This document shows positions 23,004 to 31,300 of a stretch of 33,024 bases of DNA, one piece after another. A program made the translations under genes and the position numbers. The notes under the pieces are model-generated. The model made no database searches. It worked only from the letters and a program-made list of their open reading frames with translations, and was not told where the DNA came from. How positions within the stretch are numbered: the first letter of the stretch is position 1; each line of letters opens with the position of its first letter. Source of the DNA: an uncultured Sutterella sp. (lineage in GTDB: Bacteria > Pseudomonadota > Gammaproteobacteria > Burkholderiales > Burkholderiaceae_F); NCBI GenBank assembly GCA_905202595.1, contig CAJKSP010000027.1:1-33024 (forward strand), given 5' to 3'.

Positions 23004-24215
23004 TTAGTGGTTCGACCACTGAATCTTCGAGAGGTCGACGCCCTGCTGGTGCATCTCCCAGAGCGGGCTCATTTCGCGCAGGCGGGCAACGTTCTCCGTA
23101 AGCGTCTTGACCGCATAGTCGATCTCTTCCTCAGTCGTAAAGCGGCCGAGCGTGAAGCGGATCGAGCTGTGCGCCAGTTCGTCGCTGCGGCCGAGCGCGC
23201 GCAGCACGTAGGAGGGCTCGAGCGACGCAGACGTGCAGGCCGAGCCCGACGAGACGGCAAGATCCTTCACTGCCATCATGAGGCTCTCGCCTTCAATGTA
23301 GGCAAAGCTCACGTTGAGGTTGTGGCAGGAGCGATGCTCCCAATCGCCGTTGAGGTAGACGTCGGGAATGTTCTTCTTGATGCCTTCCCAGAGACGGTCG
23401 CGGAGCGCGCGGATGCGGGGCACTTCGGTCGCCATCTCTTCCTTGGCAAGGCGGTAGGCTTCGCCCATGCCGACGATCTGGTGCGTGGCCAGCGTGCCGG
23501 AGCGCATGCCGCGCTCATGGCCGCCGCCATGCATCTGGCACTCGATGCGGACGCGGGGCTTGCGGCGCACATAGAGCGCGCCGATGCCCTTCGGGCCATA
23601 GACCTTGTGGCCCGAGAGGCTCATGAGATCGACGTTGAGGCGATCGACGGACAGATCCATCTTGCCTGCTGCCTGCGTGGCATCGCAGTGGAAGAGAATT
23701 CCGCGCTCGCGGCAGAGCTTGCCGATCGACTCGAGATCCTGGATCACGCCGATTTCGTTGTTGATCGCCATGACGGAGATGAGGATCGTGTCCGGACGGA
23801 TGGCAGCAACAAGATCGTCCCAGTTGATGAGGCCGTTCTCCATCACGTCGAGATACGTGACGTCAAAGCCCTCGCTCTCCAGATGGCGCATGCTGTCGAG
23901 CACAGCCTTGTGCTCCGTCTTCACCGTGATGAGGTGCTTGCCCTTGTCCTTGTAGAAGTGCGCAGCGCCCTTGAGCGCAAGGTTGTCGCTCTCGGTGGCG
24001 CCAGACGTGAAGACGATTTCGCGCGGGTCGGCGCCAATGAGGGCTGCGATATGGCCGCGCGCCTCTTCAACGGCGCGCTCGGCTTCCCAGCCGTACGCAT
24101 GGCTGTGCGATGCCGGATTGCCGAACTTCTCGGTGAGATAAGGAATCATCTTCGCGGCAACGCGGGGATCGACAGGCGTCGTGGCGGAATAGTCGAGATA
24201 GATGGGAAGCTTCAT
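23004..24215 (-). CDS. iscS: Cysteine desulfurase IscS
   Basis: A pyridoxal-phosphate enzyme that converts cysteine to alanine and gives persulfide sulfur to IscU, and to tRNA-thiolation partners. It has 403 residues. The family features are intact: ATTP near the start, TEHKAVLD (His102), NNEIGVIQD, FHCDATQAAGK, the PLP-binding Lys204 in SGHKVYGPKG, and catalytic Cys327 in SSGSACTSAS. The C-terminal KIQWSNH is the IscU-docking tail. The ATG overlaps the end of iscR by four bases, so the two are coupled and under IscR control. Confidence 0.98.
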   Translation of the reverse strand: MKLPIYLDYSATTPVDPRVAAKMIPYLTEKFGNPASHSHAYGWEAERAVEEARGHIAALIGADPREIVFTSGATESDNLALKGAAHFYKDKGKHLITVKTEHKAVLDSMRHLESEGFDVTYLDVMENGLINWDDLVAAIRPDTILISVMAINNEIGVIQDLESIGKLCRERGILFHCDATQAAGKMDLSVDRLNVDLMSLSGHKVYGPKGIGALYVRRKPRVRIECQMHGGGHERGMRSGTLATHQIVGMGEAYRLAKEEMATEVPRIRALRDRLWEGIKKNIPDVYLNGDWEHRSCHNLNVSFAYIEGESLMMAVKDLAVSSGSACTSASLEPSYVLRALGRSDELAHSSIRFTLGRFTTEEEIDYAVKTLTENVARLREMSPLWEMHQQGVDLSKIQWSNH

Positions 24216-24781
24216 GATGCTGAACCCTCGGGTGCCGCAGCGCGCTCGGCATGCGGCTTGTCGTTGAAAGTAATTTTCTTTTCCCGTCCGCTGCGGACTT
24301 CCTGACCGCGGCGGACGTCTTTCTTGACGGGGATGACGGCGGGGACTGTCTGCACGCTCCTGTGCGCGTGCAATTCGGCCGAATTGACAAGGCTGGCGAG
24401 CGTGACGCCCGAGAGGAAGCGCTCAATGACGCCGTTCAGATCCTCCCAGAGATGATGCGTGAGGCAGGCGGCGCCGCCGAGGCAGGTGCCTTCGCCGCCG
24501 CACTGCGTCGTATCCATGTTCTCGTCGACAGCGTTGATGATTCGGTCGATCGTGATCTCTTCGGGCCTTGCGGCCAGCCGATACCCGCCGCCGGGTCCGC
24601 GCGTGCTCTCCACAAGGCCTGCGCGGCGCAGCCGGCAGAAAATCTGCTCGAGATAGGCGAGCGAAATCTGCTGGCGCTCCGCCACCTGCGCAATCGGAAT
24701 CGGCGCGTGGGTTTCGCCAGCATTCATCGCAATGTCGACCATTGCCGTCACGGCGAATCGGCCTTTTGTGGTGAGCTTCAA
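24212..24781 (-). CDS. iscR: Fe-S cluster-sensing transcription regulator IscR
   Basis: An Rrf2-family regulator that represses the isc operon when carrying a [2Fe-2S] cluster. It has 189 residues; the last 40 or so form a basic tail that is longer than usual. The N-terminal winged helix (LTTKGRFAVTAMVDIA, YLEQIFCRLRRAGLVESTRGPGGGY) is followed by the cluster ligands Cys94, Cys100, Cys106 and His109, spaced C-x5-C-x5-C-x2-H as in E. coli IscR. Two IscR boxes lie just upstream (24833-24856 and 24882-24905), so it is autoregulated. Confidence 0.96.
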   Translation of the reverse strand: MKLTTKGRFAVTAMVDIAMNAGETHAPIPIAQVAERQQISLAYLEQIFCRLRRAGLVESTRGPGGGYRLAARPEEITIDRIINAVDENMDTTQCGGEGTCLGGAACLTHHLWEDLNGVIERFLSGVTLASLVNSAELHAHRSVQTVPAVIPVKKDVRRGQEVRSGREKKITFNDKPHAERAAAPEGSAS

Positions 24782-24832
24782 AGAGTCGTCTCCCAGCGCT
24801 CTGCCGAATCCGGCGGAGGCGCCATCGTCATC

Positions 24833-24856
24833 ATTCCTGACTGAAACAGTCAGAAT
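24833..24856 (-). promoter_or_regulatory. IscR box 1, downstream of the isc start site
   Basis: ATTC-CTGACT-GAAAC-AGTCAG-AAT is an inverted repeat matching the type-1 IscR pattern built on TGACT/AGTCA. It covers about +5 to +28 relative to a start near 24861, where bound IscR would block transcription. Confidence 0.75.
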
Positions 24857-24868
24857 TTGTACCGGCGA

Positions 24869-24897
24869 ATGTTACTCCCACATTCCTGACTAATCAA
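24869..24897 (-). promoter_or_regulatory. isc operon promoter
   Basis: On the minus strand -35 TTGATT (24892-24897) and -10 TAACAT (24869-24874) are separated by 17 bp. The -35 lies inside IscR box 2. The start of transcription would be near 24861, about 80 nt before the iscR ATG. Confidence 0.72.
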
Positions 24898-24905
24898 GTC
24901 AGCAT
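24882..24905 (-). promoter_or_regulatory. IscR box 2, over the isc -35
   Basis: ATTC-CTGACT-AATCA-AGTCAG-CAT is a second type-1 IscR site, 49 bp from box 1 and covering the -35 hexamer. Two sites around one promoter match the family's repression scheme. Confidence 0.75.
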
Positions 24906-24954
24906 TAGGAGGCAGACGCGCCTGCAGCTCCGCCTAGGCCGCCGAAATAGCAAA

Positions 24955-24990
24955 GAGGCGCTTGCCGCATCGCACTGCGGCAAGCGCCTC
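24955..24990 (-). terminator. Terminator after the LMW phosphatase gene
   Basis: A perfect 15-bp stem GAGGCGCTTGCCGCA/TGCGGCAAGCGCCTC with a 6-nt loop. On the minus strand it is followed by TTTGCTATTT. It lies 44 nt after the phosphatase stop, and shields the isc promoter from read-through. Confidence 0.8.
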
Positions 24991-25034
24991 TTGAAATCCT
25001 CGTCCTTCAGCCGCCCTGCTGCATCGAATTGGCC

Positions 25035-25571
25035 TTATGCAGCGGGCTGCGCAGCTTTGCGGGCCGCATTTTCTCGCTGCAGCGCCCGCGCCTTCTTCTC
25101 ATAGTTTTCGAGAAGACCCTCGCAGGCGTCGTTGCAGTAGTCGAGCACGAGATTGAAGCCCTCATTGAGGCCGTAGTACGGATCCGGCACCACAGCCGCA
25201 TCAAAGTCGTTGGCGTAGCGCATGAGAAGCTGGATCTTATGGCGGTACTGCGGCGGGCAGCGCTGCTGCAGCTCAGTCAGCACCTCCCAGTCCATCGCCA
25301 GAATGATGTCCGACTTCACAAAATCGCTCGGGTCGACGGCGCGAGCCTGATGCTGAGAAATATCCAACCCGCGCTTGCGGCATGCAAGCTGCGCCCGCAC
25401 GTCGGGCGTCTGGCCGACATGGGCTTCGCTCGTGCCGGCGCTGTCTGCCACGATGACGTCGGAAAAGCCTGCCTCCGCCACCTTCTTGCGGAAGATCGCG
25501 CATGCGGTTGGACTGCGGCAGATGTTGCCCGAGCAGACAAAGAGAACTTGGATGTTTTTGGGCTGTTCCAT
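25035..25571 (-). CDS. Low-molecular-weight protein tyrosine phosphatase
   Basis: A cytoplasmic LMW phosphatase, 178 residues. The P-loop CSGNICRS gives nucleophile Cys13 and Arg19 in the CX5R motif, and the general acid Asp130 is in VVPDPYYG. The C-terminal 25 residues are charged and Ala-rich and extend past the usual end of about 155. Family members dephosphorylate tyrosine kinases of capsule or polysaccharide export, or other phosphotyrosines, but no such kinase or export gene is nearby, so the partner is unknown. The start is set at ATG 25571, where the conserved fold begins at once; the frame is open to a TTG at 25640. Confidence 0.9.
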   Translation of the reverse strand: MEQPKNIQVLFVCSGNICRSPTACAIFRKKVAEAGFSDVIVADSAGTSEAHVGQTPDVRAQLACRKRGLDISQHQARAVDPSDFVKSDIILAMDWEVLTELQQRCPPQYRHKIQLLMRYANDFDAAVVPDPYYGLNEGFNLVLDYCNDACEGLLENYEKKARALQRENAARKAAQPAA

Positions 25572-25750
25572 GGCGGCGCACAGAGGCCGCCCGGAGCGAT
25601 GCTGACGACCGGCCGGCCTTTTTTTGGAGTTGGAGGACAAGCATATGGTACGGCAGAGCCGTCCAATTTCATAGGCCGGGAATAGTCTTGCATCAATTTG
25701 ATGTTTGGCGCGCGATCCCCGCGGGACTAGGCGATTGAGCTGAGCTGCCG

Positions 25751-25786
25751 CCGCGGGCGGCGTTCGGAATGCGCCGCCCGCCCGCG
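25751..25786 (-). terminator. GC hairpin just after uvrB
   Basis: CGCGGGCGGCG and CGCCGCCCG form a strong stem 5 nt past the uvrB stop codon. No T-tract follows on the minus strand, so it may be a Rho-helped end or only mRNA protection. Confidence 0.4.
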
Positions 25787-25790
25787 AGGA

Positions 25791-27833
25791 TCAGGCATCC
25801 GGCGAAGCGCCGAAGGCCGCAGCGCGAAGCCGCTTGATCTCCTCGCGCACTGCTGCGGCGCGCTCGAAGTCCAAGTTCTTCGCATAGCCCATCATCTCGT
25901 CCTCGAGCGTCTTCAGGCGGCGGCTGAGGCTCTTTTCGTCGCGAACCGCCTCTTCGTCTGCATGCGCCGCCTGCTCGGCTTCAGCGCTGAGCGCCGCTGC
26001 TTCCGGCCCGCGATAGACGCCGTCGATGATGTCGCGCACCTCCTTCTTGACGCCGCGCGGCACAATGCCGTGCGCCTTGTTGAAGGCTTCCTGCTTTTCG
26101 CGGCGGCGCTCCGTTTCCTTGATGGCAACGGCCATCGAATCCGTCACGCGGTCGGCATAAAGAATCGCTCTGCCGTGGAGGTTTCGCGCCGCGCGGCCGA
26201 TCGTCTGAATGAGCGAGCGGGAATTGCGAAGGAATCCTTCTTTGTCCGCGTCGAGAATGGCGACGAGCGCCACTTCTGGAATGTCGAGTCCTTCGCGCAG
26301 CAGATTGATGCCGACGAGCACGTCGAAGGCGCCGGCGCGCAGGTCCCGAATGATTTCGACGCGCTCGACCGTATCGATGTCGGAATGCAGGTAGCGCACG
26401 CGCACGCCGTGCTCGCCGAGGAAGTCCGTCAGATCCTCGGCCATCTTCTTCGTCAGCGTCGTGACGAGGATGCGCTCGCCCTTCGCCGCAACATCATGGA
26501 TCTCGGACAGAAGATCGTCGACCTGCGTCGTCGCCGGGCGCACCTCTATCGCCGGATCGAGAAGTCCGGTCGGGCGCACAACCTGTTCGACCACCTCGCC
26601 GCCGCTCTTCTCGAGCTCATAGTCTGCCGGCGTCGCCGACACGAAGATCGAGCGGCGCATCTTGCGTTCGAATTCGTCAAAGCGCAGCGGCCGGTTGTCC
26701 AGCGCCGACGGCAGGCGGAAGCCATAGTTGACCAGCGTTTCCTTGCGGGCTCGGTCGCCGCGGTACATGCCGCCGAGCTGCCCCATCATGACGTGGCTTT
26801 CGTCAAAGAACATGATCGCGTCCTGGGGCAGATAGTCGATGAGGCAGGGCGGCGGCACGCCTGGCGCGAGCCCTGTCAGATGGCGCGAATAGTTTTCAAT
26901 GCCTTTGCAGAAGCCGACCTGATCGAGCATCTCCAAGTCGAAGTTCGTGCGCTGCTCGAGGCGCTGCGCCTCCACGAGCTTTCCCTCAGAGCGGAGCTGC
27001 GTCAGGCGCTCCTGCAGCTCGGCCTTGATCGTGCCGATGGCCCGCACGATTTCTTCGCGCGGCGTCACATAGTGGCTTGCCGGATAGACGACGAAGCGCG
27101 GCACCTTCTGGATGACGCGCCCCGTCATGGGATCAAAGAGCAGCACCGCATCGACTTCATCGTCAAAGAGCTCGATGCGTACGGCCGTCTCCGCATGTTC
27201 AGCCGGGAAGACGTCGATCGTATCGCCGCGCACGCGGAAGGTGCCGCGCAGGAATTCCATATCCTTGCGGATGTACTGCATCTTCACGAGCTGCCGGATG
27301 AGATCGCGCTGCGTCTTGCGGTCGCCCTGCCGAAGAATGAGGCGCATCTCGGTGTAGCTCTCCGGCGCGCCGATGCCGTAGATGGCCGATACGGTCGCCA
27401 CGATGATCGTGTCGCGGCGCTCAAGAATCGACTTCGTCGCCGCCAGACGCATCTGCTCGATGTGATCATTCACCGCCGCGTCCTTTTCGATATAAAGGTC
27501 GCGCGCAGGCACATAGGCTTCCGGCTGGTAGAAGTCGTAGTAGGAGACGAAGTACTCGACGGCATTCTCCGGAAAGAAGTCGCGCATTTCAGAGTAGGTC
27601 TGGGCGGCAAGCGTCTTGTTGGGCGCCATGATGAGCGCCGGAACGCCTTCTCGAGCAATGACGTTGGCCATCGTGTAGGTTTTGCCCGACCCCGTCACGC
27701 CGAGAAGCGTCTGAAACATGACCCCTGCTTCGAGCCCCTCGCAAAGCTTCTCGATCGCCTGCGGCTGATCGCCCGCCGGCGGAAAGGGCGCCTTCAGCAC
27801 GAACGGCGAATGAGGAAAGGTGATCGTCTCCAC
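25791..27833 (-). CDS. uvrB: Excinuclease ABC subunit B (UvrB)
   Basis: The damage-verifying helicase-like subunit of nucleotide excision repair; it works with UvrA and UvrC. It has 680 residues, near the family's 673. Walker A GVTGSGKT is at about 45-52. The beta-hairpin region SYYDFYQPEAYVP, the DESHVMMGQLGGMYRGDR block (motif II), SATPADYE and the motif VI QTIGRAARN follow. The C-terminal UVR helix pair (KTLEDEMMGYAKNLDFERAA) binds UvrC. The start is GTG at 27833 with AGGAG about 9 nt upstream; the frame is open 33 codons further upstream without support. No LexA-type CTGT box is seen upstream; instead there are two palindromes at 27953-27978. Confidence 0.97.
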   Translation of the reverse strand: METITFPHSPFVLKAPFPPAGDQPQAIEKLCEGLEAGVMFQTLLGVTGSGKTYTMANVIAREGVPALIMAPNKTLAAQTYSEMRDFFPENAVEYFVSYYDFYQPEAYVPARDLYIEKDAAVNDHIEQMRLAATKSILERRDTIIVATVSAIYGIGAPESYTEMRLILRQGDRKTQRDLIRQLVKMQYIRKDMEFLRGTFRVRGDTIDVFPAEHAETAVRIELFDDEVDAVLLFDPMTGRVIQKVPRFVVYPASHYVTPREEIVRAIGTIKAELQERLTQLRSEGKLVEAQRLEQRTNFDLEMLDQVGFCKGIENYSRHLTGLAPGVPPPCLIDYLPQDAIMFFDESHVMMGQLGGMYRGDRARKETLVNYGFRLPSALDNRPLRFDEFERKMRRSIFVSATPADYELEKSGGEVVEQVVRPTGLLDPAIEVRPATTQVDDLLSEIHDVAAKGERILVTTLTKKMAEDLTDFLGEHGVRVRYLHSDIDTVERVEIIRDLRAGAFDVLVGINLLREGLDIPEVALVAILDADKEGFLRNSRSLIQTIGRAARNLHGRAILYADRVTDSMAVAIKETERRREKQEAFNKAHGIVPRGVKKEVRDIIDGVYRGPEAAALSAEAEQAAHADEEAVRDEKSLSRRLKTLEDEMMGYAKNLDFERAAAVREEIKRLRAAAFGASPDA

Positions 27834-27952
27834 AATGAAAGTCTCCTGGCAGGCCGCTCCAAGCGGCGGCAGCGTCTTCCATTCTAGCGGCGGCAGTCTC
27901 AAGCGCCGAAACCCGCAGTCCTTGCGAACCAATTGATTTCCATAGATTCCTA

Positions 27953-27978
27953 ATTCTAGAATTTGATAATTATCAAAT
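27953..27978. promoter_or_regulatory. Two adjoining palindromes between uvrB and tRNA-Asn
   Basis: ATTCTAGAAT (27953-27962) overlaps by two bases the 18-bp perfect palindrome ATTTGATAATTATCAAAT (27961-27978). They lie in an AT-rich patch of about 100 bp, unlike the GC-rich surroundings, between the divergent uvrB gene and tRNA-Asn pair. The longer one contains GATAAT, which could serve as a -10 toward uvrB, and looks like an operator for a dimeric repressor. Confidence 0.5.
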
Positions 27979-28005
27979 ATAGGCTTTGGGGCAAATCTTA
28001 AAAAT

Positions 28006-28034
28006 TTGCTCTTTTAGCGAACTGCTCATATAAT
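28006..28034 (+). promoter_or_regulatory. Promoter of the tRNA-Asn pair
   Basis: TTGCTC (28006-28011), 17-bp spacer and TATAAT (28029-28034), which puts the start of transcription a few bases before the mature tRNA 5' end at 28048. Confidence 0.75.
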
Positions 28035-28047
28035 TCGAATCCTTGAT

Positions 28048-28123
28048 TCCCCGATAGCTCAGTCGGTAGAGCAACGGACTGTTAATCCGTGGGTCGTTGG
28101 TTCGAGCCCAACTCGGGGAGCCA
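28048..28123 (+). tRNA. tRNA-Asn(GTT), copy 1
   Basis: A 76-nt gene. Acceptor TCCCCGA pairs with TCGGGGA, then discriminator G and an encoded CCA. The anticodon loop CTGTTAA gives GTT. T stem GTTGG/CCAAC. Co-transcribed with the second copy 12 nt downstream. Confidence 0.97.
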
Positions 28124-28135
28124 AGTTACCGGCAT

Positions 28136-28211
28136 TCCTCAATAGCTCAGTCGGTAGAGCAACGGACTGTTAATCCGTGGGTCGCTGGTTCGAGCCCAGC
28201 TTGAGGAGCCA
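28136..28211 (+). tRNA. tRNA-Asn(GTT), copy 2
   Basis: A 76-nt gene with an identical D and anticodon region. The acceptor is TCCTCAA/TTGAGGA and the T stem GCTGG/CCAGC, each change compensated by its partner, so pairing is kept. It ends in an encoded CCA. Confidence 0.97.
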
Positions 28212-28224
28212 CGAATTCTAGAAA

Positions 28225-28256
28225 AAGGATCGCTTGATGAAAGCGGTCCTTTTTTG
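28225..28256 (+). terminator. Intrinsic terminator of the tRNA-Asn pair
   Basis: AAGGATCGCTT pairs with AAGCGGTCCTT (one G-T) around a short loop, followed by TTTTTTG. It starts 13 nt after the second tRNA. Confidence 0.88.
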
Positions 28257-28319
28257 TTATGCGCGCCGCTCAAAGAGATGTGGCGCTGAATGCAAAATTC
28301 AGCGCCTGCCTGATGCCGC

Positions 28320-31300
28320 CTACTTGCTGAAGGCGGCGAGAAGGCGAGCCGAGAGCGGATGCTCGAGCTCCCATTGAATCGAGAGCGGCCGCTCGCCTCG
28401 GCTGGAGAGGAATCTCACGCGGCCGAGATAGGTGAAGGGCGCGGCGAGTTTATTTTTCTCCACTTCCTTGTCTCTTCGCACAAAGAGGTGCCCCTGCGGA
28501 TCGCCAGGCCCGAAGCCGATTCGACGATAGCGAGCTGCGGTCGGACTGCCTGCGCCCACTCTCGACTGGCTCTGCCAGTGAAAGCGCGTCGGATTCATCG
28601 CATAGTCGTCGTAGCTCGTCGTTTCCGTAAAGCTCGCCGCATCCTTCACAATCGTCACGAAGAAGAGATCCAGGCTTTGAGGTCCGTCCGGGCTTCCCAG
28701 ATGCTTCACGCCCTCTTTGAAGTCGAAGGCCTTGCTGTCGCCGAGCATGGCAAGGACGGCGCGCGCGCTATAGTCGCAGCCGAGCTCGATCGGCGCGCGG
28801 TCTTCCATGGGCGTTGCCGGCGAACAGAAGTCGACGGCATCCAGATCGGCCTCCAGGCTCCAGCGCAGCTCACGCTTCAGCCACGGATCGTGCAAAAGCG
28901 CTTCAAAGAGCGTCTGCCCGAGGACGTTCTGGCCCGCCGCGGTCTTAGCCTCCTCGCGATCAAGCCATGAAGCGGCGAGCATGCGCCAGTCGCCCTGCTC
29001 TTGGGGCGACAGCGACTCCCAGCGCTCCGCATTCCAACACCGCAGAAGCCTGCTGATGGCGCGGGCGCCGTTAAGCCTCAAAAGACGAGAAAGCCGCCCT
29101 GGACTCACGCTGCGCAGCGCTTCAGGCATCGGCTCAAATCGATCTGGCGCCGCTCGATGAAGAAGCTCGCCGAAAAAGAGCGCCTCCTTGCCGCGGCAGG
29201 CAAGACGCCTCCACTGCGCGAGACTGATGCCTGCATGCCGCATGAATGCCAAGAGCGACGCTTCGCCGGGGCGGCATCGCTGCAGCCAGCACGCAGCCTC
29301 CTCTGCAAGCTCGCCTTCGTCCGCTCGATGCTGCCGGACATTTTCGAGCACGCGCTTCATGGCCTCCTTCTCAAACTGCAGCGTGCAGCCGGCAGGAAGA
29401 AACGGCGCGAAGCTTCCGGCTGCAAGCGCGCCGCTCACGCTGCCGCCGGTCATGAGCGCGCGAAGCTTCGCCTCGTAGGAGAACTTCTTATTCGCAGCCC
29501 CGACGAAATCGAGCACCAGCAGAGAGGCCTTTCCCTCCGCCTTGCGCAGCCCTCGTCCGAGCTGCTGCAGAAAGACGACCGGCGAATCCGTCGGCCGAAG
29601 AAAGAGCACGGTATTGACGCTGGGGATGTCGACGCCTTCGTTGTAGACATCCACCGTAAAAATAAATCGAAGCTTCCCTGACTCCAGGTCCTGAGGCGCG
29701 CGCCGGCGCTCCGCTTCGGGCGTTGAGCCGAGCACGGTGCGGCTCGCGATCTGATGCGCATTGAAGAGCGCCGCCATATGCTCGGCATGCTCCACGGTTG
29801 CGCAAAAGCCGATGCCTTTCACTTCGGAGAGGTCTGACGCATATCGGACGACGGCGCCGCAGATGGCCGCATCGCGTTCGGCCGCCTGTTTTCCGTGAAG
29901 ATAGAGCTCGGCGAGCGCCTGAGCGTCATAGCCCTGCCGTCCGCGCCATTTCACCGCTTCAACGCTCACCGGATCCGTCACCATCCAATACTCGAACGGC
30001 ACCAGAAGCAGCCGGTCAATCGCTTCAGAAAGCGGCAGCTCGGCAGCAATGCGCCCGCCGAAGAAGCTGAGCGGATCCTGCCCGTCGCCTCGAAAAGGCG
30101 TTGCCGTCAGGCCAAGAAGCGCCGCCGGCTGAAAATGACTGAGAATCGCCTGATAAGTGGGCGCGCAGGCATGATGGAATTCGTCAATGACGATGTAGTC
30201 GAAGGCGCCGGGCGCGAAGCGCGCCGTTCCGATGGAAGCGAGGGTCTGCACGGACATGAAGATGCTCGCATCCTCCGGCGGCATCGCGCCGCCGACGCAG
30301 AGCTCGCCAAAGTCGGGGTCGTTCAGCACCAGCCGAAAGGCCGCACGCGCCTGCTGCAGAATCTCCACGCGGTGAGCGAGAAAGAGAAGGCGCCGGGACT
30401 GGCCCTTCTTGCCGCGCTCACTGCGCCAGCGCCTGTAGTCGAAAGCGGCGATCATCGTTTTGCCGGTGCCGGTCGCCGCCGAGACGAGCAGACGGGTTTC
30501 TCCGCGATTGCGGCGCGCCGCCTCCAGCTTCTCAAGAATTTCCTCCTGAAAGGGATAGGGATCGATTCTCACAAAGCTCGCCGGATCGTTCGCCGCAATG
30601 CCGGGCTTGCCGGCCGCCTTGCGAAGCGCTTCTTCCAGCGTCTGCCTGTCCCTTCCCGCTTCGTAGCGCACAAATTCGGGATTTCCATTCAAATAGCCGT
30701 CGAGCATCGCCGCCATGCGCTCGAAGAGCGCCGGCTGCTCAGCTTCAGTGATCTTCACCATCCACTCCAGGCCATCTTCGAGCGCGCTGCGCGACATATT
30801 CGCGCTCCCGACATAGGCCGTCGACAGGCCATGCGGACGGTGGAAGAGATAGGCCTTGGCATGAAGGCGCGAGCTTTGCGACTGATACGACACGCAGACT
30901 TGTGCATGCGGCAGCGACGCGATTTCATCAACAGCTCTCGCCTCCGTTGCGCCGATGTAGGTCGTCGTCGCCAGGCGAAGCCTTCCGCCTCGCTCGGCAA
31001 AGCTCTGCAGCGCCGGCCTCAGGAGCCGCCAGCCGGAAAAGCGGATGAAGGACACAAGAAAATCGACGCGCTCTGCCGTTTCGATCTCGCGGCGAAGCTC
31101 CTCAATGAGGGGCGGCGCATTTTTTTCTGCCGCAAACAGCACGGCGCGCGTGAAATTGTGCAGCGGACGGCGTTTATTGAGCGCTTCGTAGCGTCCTTCA
31201 TCCTTTGGATCCGCCGGCTTCTGATCGGCAGCGTAGAGCACTTGCATCGGCTCCGCGAGCACATCGTCAGCGGAAGCGCCCGCCGCAGCCATCACGCGAT

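Noticed and set aside
25604..25632. CCGGCCGGCC followed by a T-run as a plus-strand terminator
   Set aside because: No plus-strand gene precedes it, and the region is the probable leader of the phosphatase gene on the other strand.
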